DNA from: Roseomonas sp. E05
GTDB lineage: Bacteria; Pseudomonadota; Alphaproteobacteria; Acetobacterales; Acetobacteraceae
DNA: 64,000 bases
Assembly (NCBI RefSeq): GCF_030063475.1
Contig: NZ_JASIRT010000007.1
Location: forward strand, 124,001 to 188,000
Direction: 5' to 3'
In this document: piece after piece, positions 33,156-40,559 of the stretch
Layout of the letters: every line of letters starts with the position of its first letter
Numbering within the stretch: position 1 is the stretch's first letter
Made by a program: the position numbers and the translations under genes
The notes under the pieces: model-generated
Told to the model about the DNA's origin: nothing
Seen by the model: only the letters and a program-made list of their open reading frames with translations
Databases searched by the model: none

Positions 33156-34301
33156 TCAGCCCGGCAGCTCCAGCACGTTCTTCGCCAGGATGCCGCGCTG
33201 GATTTCGGAACTGCCGCCATAGATCGTGGTCGGCCGCGCCTCGATGAACTGCCCGGCGGGGTGCAGGTCGCGGTTCCCTTCCATCGGCTCCAGCAGTCCG
33301 GCATTCTCGCCGGCGATCTCCAGCATCAGCTCGGTGATGCGCTGGAACAGCTCGGACTGATGCAGCTTCAGCATGGAGACGTCCGGCCCCAGCGTCTCGC
33401 CCCGGCGCAGCACGGCCACGAAGGTTTCGTAGAGCGCCTTGTGGTCGGCGAGGTCAAGCCGCAGGCGGGTGTAGCGGTCCTGGAAGTCCGGATCGTCGAA
33501 GACGCCCATCCGCTCCGCCAGCAGCTTCAGCCGCCCGAGCGCATAGCCGGACTGCCGCGGCGAGCCGAGGAAGATGCGCTCGAAGCCGAGCAGCGCCTTG
33601 GCCATGCTCCAGCCCTTGTTGGGCTCGCCGACCAGGTTCTCGCGCGGCACGCGGACGTTGTCGAAGAACACCTCGCAGAACTCGTCATGCAGGCCGAGAT
33701 TGATGATCGGCCGCACCGTCACGCCGGGCGAGGTCATGTCGATCAGCAGGAAGCTGATGCCCTCCTGCTTCTTGCCGCTCTTGTCCGTGCGGACGAGGCA
33801 GAAGATCCAGTTGGCGTCGGTCGCCAGCGTGGTCCAGATCTTCTGGCCGTTGACGACGTAGTGGTCGCCCTCCAGCACCGCCTCGGTGCGCAGCGAAGCG
33901 AGGTCCGAACCGGCGCCCGGCTCGGAATAGCCCTGGCACCAGACATGCTCGCCCGAGAGGATCTTCGGCAGGAAGCGCTGGCGCTGCTCCTCGGTGCCGA
34001 AGCGGATCAGCAGCGGGCCGAGCATGATTACGCCATGGTCCGGCAGCCGCGCCACGCCGTGCCGCTCGTATTCCTCGATCAGCGCGATCTGCTTGGCGGC
34101 GTCGAGGCCGAGGCCGCCATGCTCGCGCGGCCAGCCCGGCGCCACCCAGCCCCTGGCTTTCAACTTCTCGAACCAGGGGCGCCCCTCGTCCATGTGCAGC
34201 CGGTGCGGCGGGTTGCGCAGCCCGGGCGGATACTCCGCTTCCAGGAAGCGGCGCACCTCGGCGCGGAAGTCCGCGTCGCTCAAGGCGTTCAGATCGGTCA
34301 T
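33156..34301 (-). CDS. Acyl-CoA dehydrogenase (FadE/CaiA-like), catalytic type
   Basis: A 381-residue acyl-CoA dehydrogenase. FAD-contact segments are CQGYSEPGAGSDLASLRT and YVVNGQKIWTTLATDANW; the end has TIYGGSSEIQRGILAKNVL, the usual C-terminal signature. The start at 34301 overlaps the stop of the next dehydrogenase gene by four bases. Such side-by-side unequal dehydrogenases, one with a complete C-terminal motif and one without, form alpha2beta2 enzymes in steroid and bile acid side-chain degradation. Electrons would go to ETF and then to the ETF-QO encoded near 43 kb. The acyl substrate is unknown. Confidence 0.93.
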   Translation of the reverse strand: MTDLNALSDADFRAEVRRFLEAEYPPGLRNPPHRLHMDEGRPWFEKLKARGWVAPGWPREHGGLGLDAAKQIALIEEYERHGVARLPDHGVIMLGPLLIRFGTEEQRQRFLPKILSGEHVWCQGYSEPGAGSDLASLRTEAVLEGDHYVVNGQKIWTTLATDANWIFCLVRTDKSGKKQEGISFLLIDMTSPGVTVRPIINLGLHDEFCEVFFDNVRVPRENLVGEPNKGWSMAKALLGFERIFLGSPRQSGYALGRLKLLAERMGVFDDPDFQDRYTRLRLDLADHKALYETFVAVLRRGETLGPDVSMLKLHQSELFQRITELMLEIAGENAGLLEPMEGNRDLHPAGQFIEARPTTIYGGSSEIQRGILAKNVLELPG

Positions 34302-35377
34302 GCCTCCTCCTCCCGGGCCTCGTCGGCAAAGCGGCGGCGGTGCAGCGCGGCCGGGCCGAACTGGTTCGCCATCACCATGGCCTTGCGCAGATAGAGCCCG
34401 ATATCCGCCTCGTCGGTGTAGCCGATACCGCCATGCAACTGGATCGCCTGCCGCGTGATCAGCATGGCGGCCTCGCTGGCCCGCGCCTTGGCGCGCGAGA
34501 CGGCGGCGCGGCGCATGGCCTGCGGCGCGCCGGGCGTGTCGAGCAGCGCGGCGGCGGATTCCACGCTGGCCCGGCTCAGCGCGAGCTGGATCTTCAGGTC
34601 GGCCGCGCGGTGCTGCAGGGCCTGGAAGCTGCCGATCGGCCGGTTGAACTGCTGCCGCGTGCGCAGGTAGTCCAGCGTCAGCGCGAAGGCCTGGTCCATG
34701 ACGCCGAGCAGATAAGCCGCGGTGCCGAGTGCCGCCTCGTCCAGCGCGACCTCCAGCACGGCGGCGGCATCCTCCAGCACGCGCTCGCCGCCCTGCGGCC
34801 GCAGCGTGCCGAAGAAGCCGCCATCCTGCGTCTTCTCCAGCGTCAGGTCGGCGCCTTCGGCGGGTTGCAGATAGAGCGCCAGCTTGCCGCCCTCCCGCAC
34901 CGGCACCAGGAAGGCGTCCGCGCCCCCGGCCAGCGGCAGGAAGCGGCGCGGCGCGCCCTCGTTGCCCGGTGCCTCCAGCACGCCGGGCGCCTCCTGCCAG
35001 GCGGTCACGACGTAGCTCTCGCCCGCAAGTAGCTTCGCCAGTGGCGCCTCGGCCCCGGCGGCGGCCAGCAGCGCGGCGGAGAGCGCGCCCGGCACCAGCG
35101 GCTCCGACGCCAGCGCCGCACCCATCTCCTCGGCGATGGCGCAGAACTCGGACAGGCCGAGCCCGGCGCCACCCTGCTCCTCCGGCACATGCAGGCCGAT
35201 CCAGCCCTGCTCGCCGATCTGCTGCCACACCCCGCGGTCGAAGCCCGGCGGCTGGAACCGCAGCGCGCGGACGCGTTTGCGGTCGCCGCCGCGCGGCGCG
35301 ATGCCGGCGGCGCTGTCGCGGATCATGCGGATGGATTCGGCGCGCTCCGCCACCATCGCGTCGAGAGCCTCGCTCAT
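34298..35377 (-). CDS. Acyl-CoA dehydrogenase, second subunit type
   Basis: A 359-residue acyl-CoA dehydrogenase homologue. The N-terminal segment QIGEQGWIGLHVPEEQGGAGLGLSEF and the C-terminal FNRPIGSFQALQHRAADLKIQLALSR and AIQLHGGIGYTDEADIGLYLRKA are typical. It lacks the central EPGAGSD motif and the late YGGxxEI motif that bind FAD and place the base, which fits a non-catalytic or half-site partner. It overlaps its complete neighbour by four bases and the MaoC gene by four. A heterotetramer with the downstream dehydrogenase is the best explanation. Confidence 0.92.
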   Translation of the reverse strand: MSEALDAMVAERAESIRMIRDSAAGIAPRGGDRKRVRALRFQPPGFDRGVWQQIGEQGWIGLHVPEEQGGAGLGLSEFCAIAEEMGAALASEPLVPGALSAALLAAAGAEAPLAKLLAGESYVVTAWQEAPGVLEAPGNEGAPRRFLPLAGGADAFLVPVREGGKLALYLQPAEGADLTLEKTQDGGFFGTLRPQGGERVLEDAAAVLEVALDEAALGTAAYLLGVMDQAFALTLDYLRTRQQFNRPIGSFQALQHRAADLKIQLALSRASVESAAALLDTPGAPQAMRRAAVSRAKARASEAAMLITRQAIQLHGGIGYTDEADIGLYLRKAMVMANQFGPAALHRRRFADEAREEEA

Positions 35378-36222
35378 GCGAACACCGCGGCGCCGTTGTT
35401 GACCACCACCACGTCCCGCTCCACCACGCGCGCCCGGAAGGCGCCGTTCTTCCAGATCTCCGTGCGGACCGTCTCGCCGGGATAAACGGGCGAGGAGAAG
35501 CGCAGTGCCAGGCTCTTCATCGCCGCCGGATCATAGCCGCCGAGTTCCCGCAGCAGCGCATGCGCCACCACGCCGAGCGTGCAGAGCCCGTGCAGGATCG
35601 GGCGCGGGAAACCAGCACGCTCGGCCACGTCAGGATCGGCGTGCAGCGGATTGTCATCGCCGTTCAGCCGGTAGTAGAGCGCCTGCTCCGGCCGCGTCGG
35701 CAGGTCCACCACGATATCGGGCGCGCTCTCCGGGATCGGGTTCACCGGCTTCACGGGTCCGCTCGGCCCGCCGAAGCCGCCATCGGCGCGCAGGAAGGTG
35801 GTGCTGCCGGTCACCGCCAGGACCTTCCCCGTGGCGGCCTCGATCACCTCCTTCTCGGAATAGAGCAGCGCGCCCTTCCCTTCCCCCTTGTCCACCAGCC
35901 CGGTGACGCGGGTGCGGCCGATGATCTCGCCCTCCGCCGGCAGCGGTTGGTGCAGGGTGATGGACTGCTCGCCATGCACCAGGCGCACCGCGTCCACGCC
36001 CGTCGCGGGATTGCCCAGCCAGAAGCCGGGATGGCCGAGCACCACGGCCATCGAGGGCAGCACGCGCAGCCTGCGGTGCGCATCCACGTAGTCGAGCTGC
36101 CGCTTGTCCAGCGGGTCCTGCCCCAGGCCGACGGAGAGCGCGTAGAACACCGCGTCGCGCGGCGTCACGCGCTGCCGCACCTCCGGAATGGGGAAGTTGA
36201 GCAGCTTCTCGTAGTCGATCAT
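35374..36222 (-). CDS. MaoC-type enoyl-CoA hydratase 2 (two hotdog domains)
   Basis: A 282-residue protein with an N-terminal MaoC-N hotdog (about 1-140) and a C-terminal catalytic hotdog. The hydratase 2 motif is YRLNGDDNPLHADPDVAERAGF with the catalytic Asp and His, followed by PILHGLCTLGV. This is the (R)-specific enoyl-CoA hydratase arrangement of MFE-2. The start at 36222 overlaps the acyl-CoA synthetase stop by four bases. Its product, a (3R)-hydroxyacyl-CoA, is the expected substrate of the MFE-2-like dehydrogenase in the operon. Confidence 0.92.
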   Translation of the reverse strand: MIDYEKLLNFPIPEVRQRVTPRDAVFYALSVGLGQDPLDKRQLDYVDAHRRLRVLPSMAVVLGHPGFWLGNPATGVDAVRLVHGEQSITLHQPLPAEGEIIGRTRVTGLVDKGEGKGALLYSEKEVIEAATGKVLAVTGSTTFLRADGGFGGPSGPVKPVNPIPESAPDIVVDLPTRPEQALYYRLNGDDNPLHADPDVAERAGFPRPILHGLCTLGVVAHALLRELGGYDPAAMKSLALRFSSPVYPGETVRTEIWKNGAFRARVVERDVVVVNNGAAVFA

Positions 36223-38366
36223 GCGTCGTCCTCCGCGATATCGATCACCGCGTCGGCGGCGAAGGCGCCCTGCCCCTCCGGCATGGCGAAGACGGGGTTG
36301 AGGTCGATGCCGGCGAGGCGCGGCCCGGCCTGGTGCGCGAAGACCGAAAGCCGCGAAAGCATCCGCGCCAGCGCCTTGATGTCGGCCGGCGGGCGCCCGC
36401 GCGCGCCGAGGAGCAGCGGCGCACCGCGGATCGATCGGATCATCGTCTCCGCTACGTCCTCGCCGAAGGGACAGCGGCGGAAGGCGACGTCCTTCAGCAC
36501 CTCGACGAAGATGCCGCCCAGGCCGAACATGGCCACCGGCCCGAAGACCGGATCGCGGTGCACGCCAAGGATGCATTCGACGCCGCCGGAAAGCTGCTTT
36601 GCCACCAGCACGCCCTCGATGCGCGCCTGCGGCGCGGCCTTGGCGGCGCGCTCCTTCAGCAGCGCGAAGCCCTCGCGCACGCCCTGCGCGTCGGCGACGT
36701 TCAGCAGCACGCCGCCGATCTCCGACTTGTGCAGAATGTCGGGGGAGAGGATCTTCATCACCACCGGAAAGCCGAAACCCTCGGCCGCCGCCACCGCCTC
36801 CTCGGCCGTGGCGCAGGCGCGCTCCGGCGCCGCCTCGATCCCGGCCTGGGCCAGCAGGCGCTTGGCCTCCGCCTCGCTCGGCGTGCGCTCCGGCAGCGGA
36901 ACCAGCGGAACCTCCGGCGGCGCAGTGAGCGCGGGCGCGGCGAAGGCCTCGCCGAAGCGGCCCATCGCGTGCAGCGCGGCGACGCCGCGGGAGGGGTCCT
37001 CGAAGACGGCGAAGCCTTCCTCCTCGAAGGTCCGGATCTGGTCCGGATTGGCGAGGATGGAGAGGACGAAGAGCCGGTCGGGATGCGCCGCGCGCACCGC
37101 GCCCAGTTCCTGCCGCAGGCGGGGCGCCACGGAGGCGGCGCCGCCGGTATGGGTGAAGAAGCACAGGATGGACGAGTAGCCGCCCTGCTCCACCAGCGCG
37201 GTCGCGAAGCGCCCGACCAGCGAAAGATCGTTCAGCGCCTGGGCCGTACAGTCCACCGGGTTCTGCGGCGCGCAATAGGGCAGCACGGCGCGCAGCTCCG
37301 CCTGCGCCGCTTCCGGCATGGGCGGCATCGGCAGGCCGGCGGCCTCGGCGGCGTCCGAGGTCAGCACGCCGGCGCCGCCGCTGATGGTCAGCACGCCCAG
37401 CGTGTTGCCGACCGGATAGATCCGCTTGGTGGCGAGGCGGGCAATATCCAGCAATTCCTCGGTGGTCCGGGCGCGCACCACGCCGAACTCGGACAGCACC
37501 GCATCGGTCACCGCGTCGTCACCGGCGATGGAGGCGGTGTGCGAGCGGGCGGCGGCGCTGCCCACCGCGCTGCGCCCCACCTTCATCATCACGACGGGCT
37601 TGCGGTTGCGCCGCGCCAGGTCCAGCGCCGCGAGAAAGCTGCGGGCGTCGCGGATGCCCTCGGAATAGGCGGCGATCACCTCGGTGCCGGGGTCCTGCGC
37701 CATCCAGCCGATCATGTCGCCGACATTGAGATCCGCCTCATTGCCGGTCGTGACGCAGCAGGAGATGCCGATGCCGTGCTCGCGCGCCATGCCGAAGAGA
37801 TGCATGCCATAGGCGCCGGACTGGCTGGCGATGCCGATCGGCCCCGGCTCGGGATAGCCCCGCTCCAGGCTGCTGGTGAAGGTGCCGTAGAAGTTGGTGC
37901 GGGCGTTGAACAGGCCGAGGCAGTTGGGGCCGAGCAGGCGCATGCCGTGCCGGCGCGCCGTCTCCAGCATGCGGGCCTCGGCCGCCGCCCCTTCCTCGCC
38001 CATTTCGGCGAAGCCGGCGCTGAACATGATGGCCGCCTTGACCCCGCGCTCCGCCAAGTCGGTCACGGTCGCCTCCGCCACCGCGGCGGGCACCGCGATG
38101 ATGGCGACGTCCGGCACCTGGGGCAGGTCGGCAATCGAGGCAAAGGCCGGCAGCCCCTGCACCGTCGGGCGGTTGGGGTTCACCGGCAGGATGCTGCCCT
38201 GGAAGCCGCGCGCCAGCATCGCGGCGATCGGCCGGCCGCCGATCCGGGTCGGATCGCCGGAGGCGCCGATCACGGCGACCGATCCCGGCGCGAGCAGTGC
38301 CGAAAGCGCCTCCATCGGCAGCGCAGCCTCAGCGGAGCGGGCGAGCATGTCTGGCAATGGTTCCAT
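36219..38366 (-). CDS. Acyl-CoA synthetase, ADP-forming type (acetate--CoA ligase family)
   Basis: A 715-residue protein joining the two subunits of ADP-forming acyl-CoA synthetases. The N-terminal CoA-binding domain has SVAVIGASGDPTRIGGRPI and IMFSAGFAEMG; the middle flavodoxin-like domains have IGIASQSGAYG and the catalytic-histidine segment AARSHTASIAGDD; the ATP-grasp domain (about 500-715) has GFGFPVVMKILSPDILHKSEIGG. It makes acyl-CoA from a carboxylic acid with ATP. ATG at 38366 is chosen because the conserved domain begins about 20 residues later; the open frame extends upstream without homology. It is the first gene of the ten-gene operon and so probably activates the pathway substrate. 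Confidence 0.9.
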   Translation of the reverse strand: MEPLPDMLARSAEAALPMEALSALLAPGSVAVIGASGDPTRIGGRPIAAMLARGFQGSILPVNPNRPTVQGLPAFASIADLPQVPDVAIIAVPAAVAEATVTDLAERGVKAAIMFSAGFAEMGEEGAAAEARMLETARRHGMRLLGPNCLGLFNARTNFYGTFTSSLERGYPEPGPIGIASQSGAYGMHLFGMAREHGIGISCCVTTGNEADLNVGDMIGWMAQDPGTEVIAAYSEGIRDARSFLAALDLARRNRKPVVMMKVGRSAVGSAAARSHTASIAGDDAVTDAVLSEFGVVRARTTEELLDIARLATKRIYPVGNTLGVLTISGGAGVLTSDAAEAAGLPMPPMPEAAQAELRAVLPYCAPQNPVDCTAQALNDLSLVGRFATALVEQGGYSSILCFFTHTGGAASVAPRLRQELGAVRAAHPDRLFVLSILANPDQIRTFEEEGFAVFEDPSRGVAALHAMGRFGEAFAAPALTAPPEVPLVPLPERTPSEAEAKRLLAQAGIEAAPERACATAEEAVAAAEGFGFPVVMKILSPDILHKSEIGGVLLNVADAQGVREGFALLKERAAKAAPQARIEGVLVAKQLSGGVECILGVHRDPVFGPVAMFGLGGIFVEVLKDVAFRRCPFGEDVAETMIRSIRGAPLLLGARGRPPADIKALARMLSRLSVFAHQAGPRLAGIDLNPVFAMPEGQGAFAADAVIDIAEDDA

Positions 38367-38674
38367 CCCTGGTCCGGGGCAGGACGGCAGGTGCCGCACC
38401 CTTCCGGCGCGGTCGCCACCGTTCAGCCCGCTTCTTCCCCTCTGTGCAGCCTTTCCGGCCTTCACGGGCAGGCTAGACGGACTGAGAAGGCTATTCAATA
38501 TGGAGAACAGCATTCCACGAGCGGAAAGCCTGCATGGCCCATTCCGTGCCTGCCGGCCTGGCGGGCCTCCTGCCCTCCGCTTTTGGCCCGCTCCCCTACT
38601 CACCGCCCCTCCGGTCTGCCATCCTGCCTGCTCGGGCACGCATGTCGATCGAAACTGATGCGGAGGACTGAGCC
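38367..38674. other. Divergent promoter region of the catabolic operon
   Basis: A 308-bp gap between the acyl-CoA synthetase and SDR genes. The only AT-rich part is 38491-38520, containing TATTCAATATGGAGAAC and CATTCC, which read on the minus strand gives GGAATG and TTCTCCATATTGAA. It resembles the TTCC/GGAA element by the iclR gene and is a candidate site for the same regulator. No gene is convincing here. Confidence 0.5.
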
Positions 38675-39424
38675 GTGTTGATGCAAGGTCGCTTTCAGGA
38701 TCGCACCGCGATCGTAACCGGCGGCGCATCCGGCATTGGCCTGGATGTCGCCACCCGGCTGGCCGCAGAAGGGGCGCAGGTCAGCCTGTGGGACCTGAAT
38801 GAGGCGGCCCTGGCGAAAGCAAAGGCGGAAAGTGCTGCCGTCGACACCCAGGTGCTGGACATCGCCGATGCGGCGCAGGTGGCACGCGCCATGGAAGCGA
38901 GCCTGACTGCGTTCGGCGGCAGGCTCGACGTGCTGGTGGCGGGCGCCGGCATCACCGGCCCCAACAGCATGCTCCGAGATTACCCCGTGAACGCATGGCA
39001 GCGGGTGATCGACGTCAACCTGAACGGTCTGTTCTACTGCAACCAAGCTGCCGTGGCGCCAATGGAGCGCAACGGCTATGGACGCATCGTGAATGTCGCA
39101 TCGGTCGCCGGAAAGGAGGGGAACCCCAACGCCTCCGCCTACAGTGCCTCCAAGGCTGGCGTGATCGGCCTGACGAAAGCGCTCGGCAAGGAGCTGGCGA
39201 CAACGGGAATCTGCGTGAACTGCGTGACTCCCGCCGCGGTGCGAACGCCGATTTTCGATCAGATGACCCAGCAGCACATCGACTTCATGCTGTCGAAGAT
39301 TCCGATGGGCCGCTTTGGCGCCCTGGAGGAAGTGAGCTCGCTGATCTGCTGGCTCGCCAGCGCGGAATGCTCCTTCAGCACCGGCGCGGTCTTCGACGTT
39401 TCCGGTGGCAGGGCGACCTACTGA
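38675..39424 (+). CDS. SDR family NAD(P)-dependent oxidoreductase (FabG-like)
   Basis: A 249-residue short-chain dehydrogenase. It has the cofactor loop VTGGASGIGLDVATRLA, the Asp (WDLNEA) after the second strand that suggests NAD, and the motif NVASVAGKEGNPNASAYSASKAGVIGL with the catalytic Ser, Tyr and Lys. GTG at 38675 is chosen because GGAGG lies eight bases before it; an ATG at 38681 is two codons later and has a 14-base spacing. The gene stands alone between the catabolic operon and tRNA-Gln. Its sequence is close to 3-oxoacyl-ACP reductase/sugar-alcohol dehydrogenases; the substrate is not clear. Confidence 0.9.
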   Translation: MLMQGRFQDRTAIVTGGASGIGLDVATRLAAEGAQVSLWDLNEAALAKAKAESAAVDTQVLDIADAAQVARAMEASLTAFGGRLDVLVAGAGITGPNSMLRDYPVNAWQRVIDVNLNGLFYCNQAAVAPMERNGYGRIVNVASVAGKEGNPNASAYSASKAGVIGLTKALGKELATTGICVNCVTPAAVRTPIFDQMTQQHIDFMLSKIPMGRFGALEEVSSLICWLASAECSFSTGAVFDVSGGRATY

Positions 39425-39472
39425 CGAGGACCTTGCGCTGCGCCCGGCGGGCCAAGGCAAAGGTGAGCGACA

Positions 39473-39503
39473 GGGAGGCGTGCGCTTACTCGGTGCGCCT
39501 CCC
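39473..39503 (+). terminator. Possible terminator hairpin after the SDR gene
   Basis: GGGAGGCG pairs with CGCCTCCC across a 15-base loop, 48 bases after the SDR stop. The large loop and lack of a T-run make it only a moderate candidate. Confidence 0.35.
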
Positions 39504-39587
39504 CGTCATGGCCTGGCGGAAAGGGGCTGCAAGAAAGCCGTTCTGCTCAGCACCGCCCAGAGCGGCCGGAGACCAGAGGAAGACTGG

Positions 39588-39659
39588 TTGGGGCGCCAGG
39601 ATTCGAACCTGGGAATGGCGGTACCAAAAACCGCTGCCTTACCGCTTGGCTACGCCCCA
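39588..39659 (-). tRNA. tRNA-Gln (anticodon TTG)
   Basis: A full cloverleaf on the minus strand: acceptor stem TGGGGCG/CGCCCCA, D-arm GCCAAGCGGTAAGGC, anticodon stem GCGGT/ACCGC with loop TTTTGGT (anticodon TTG at 39625-39627), and T-arm CCAGG-TTCGAAT-CCTGG. An A discriminator and CCA (39585-39587) are encoded. It ends 10 bases after ispE on the same strand. No integrase or att duplication is seen beside it. Confidence 0.97.
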
Positions 39660-39668
39660 GCAAGGTCT

Positions 39669-40559
39669 CTAGGGCGCTGAATAAGGCTTCGGCGCCCCTT
39701 CCGTAAAGCCCCCTCCCCACCGCCACCAGGAGGCTGGCAGGTTTGCCGCCGCCGCTGCCGCCGCATCGGGGCTGGCGAACAGCGCGAAGCAGGTGGCGCC
39801 GGAGCCGCTCATCCGCGCCAGCAGACAGCCTGGCAAGGCGCGCAAGGCCGCCAGCACCTCGGCCACTGCCGGGCAAAGGCGGATCGCCGCGGCCTCCAGG
39901 TCGTTGCCGCAGCGCGCCAGGTCCTGCGCCATGGCCGCCGCGTCCGGCCAGCCGGCCGGCAGCGCCGCCTCGGGCGAGAAGCCGCCCTGGCGGGCCCGGA
40001 ACACGGCGGGCGTGGCCAGCGGGATGCGGGGATTGGCCAGCACCAGCCCGGCCACCGGCATGGCCGGCGCGGAGCGCAGCAGCTCGCCCACTCCCCCCAT
40101 CCGCGCCGCCTGACTGTCGAGGCAGACCGGCACGTCGGCCCCGAGCCGGGCGGCGAGCGGGGCAAGGCGGCGCGTGCCCCGGCCCAGCCCCCAGGCGCGG
40201 TCCAGCAGGCGCAGCGCCGCGGCGGCATCGGCAGAGCCGCCGCCGATGCCGGAGGCGACCGGGAGCGCCTTGGTCAGCCACAGCGTGCCATGGGGAGCGA
40301 AGCCGGCCTCCTCCGCCAGCAGGCGTGCGGCGCGCAACACGAGGTTGTCCGGCTCGGCAACCAGGGCACCGGCCTCCGGCCCGTCCAGATGCAGCGCCAG
40401 GGGGCCGCCGGGCGCATAGCGCAGCAGGTCGGCGGCGCCGGCGAAGGCCGCCAGGCTGTCGAGCAGATGGTAGCCGTCGGCACGGCGGCCGACGACATGC
40501 AGATACAGGTTGATCTTGGCGGGCGCCGCTTCGGCCAGGCCCGGCGCGGAGAGCGTCAC
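39669..40559 (-). CDS. ispE: 4-diphosphocytidyl-2-C-methyl-D-erythritol kinase
   Basis: A 296-residue GHMP kinase of the non-mevalonate isoprenoid pathway; it phosphorylates CDP-methylerythritol in the cytoplasm. Motifs: APAKINLYLHVVGRRADGYH with the catalytic Lys and Asp regions, the ATP loop LPVASGIGGGSADAAAALR, and the third GHMP motif RMSGSGATCFALF. Length fits the family. It overlaps the stop of the TPR lipoprotein gene by four bases. The pathway is essential in bacteria that lack mevalonate, so this is a housekeeping gene. Confidence 0.96.
   Translation of the reverse strand: MTLSAPGLAEAAPAKINLYLHVVGRRADGYHLLDSLAAFAGAADLLRYAPGGPLALHLDGPEAGALVAEPDNLVLRAARLLAEEAGFAPHGTLWLTKALPVASGIGGGSADAAAALRLLDRAWGLGRGTRRLAPLAARLGADVPVCLDSQAARMGGVGELLRSAPAMPVAGLVLANPRIPLATPAVFRARQGGFSPEAALPAGWPDAAAMAQDLARCGNDLEAAAIRLCPAVAEVLAALRALPGCLLARMSGSGATCFALFASPDAAAAAAANLPASWWRWGGGFTEGAPKPYSAP

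Noticed and set aside
38675-39424. The SDR gene as part of the catabolic operon
   Set aside because: It is on the opposite strand and has its own ribosome site. Shared regulation is possible but not shown.
39585-39660. tRNA-Gln as an integration site of a mobile element
   Set aside because: No integrase, no repeated tRNA end and only ordinary genes on both sides.
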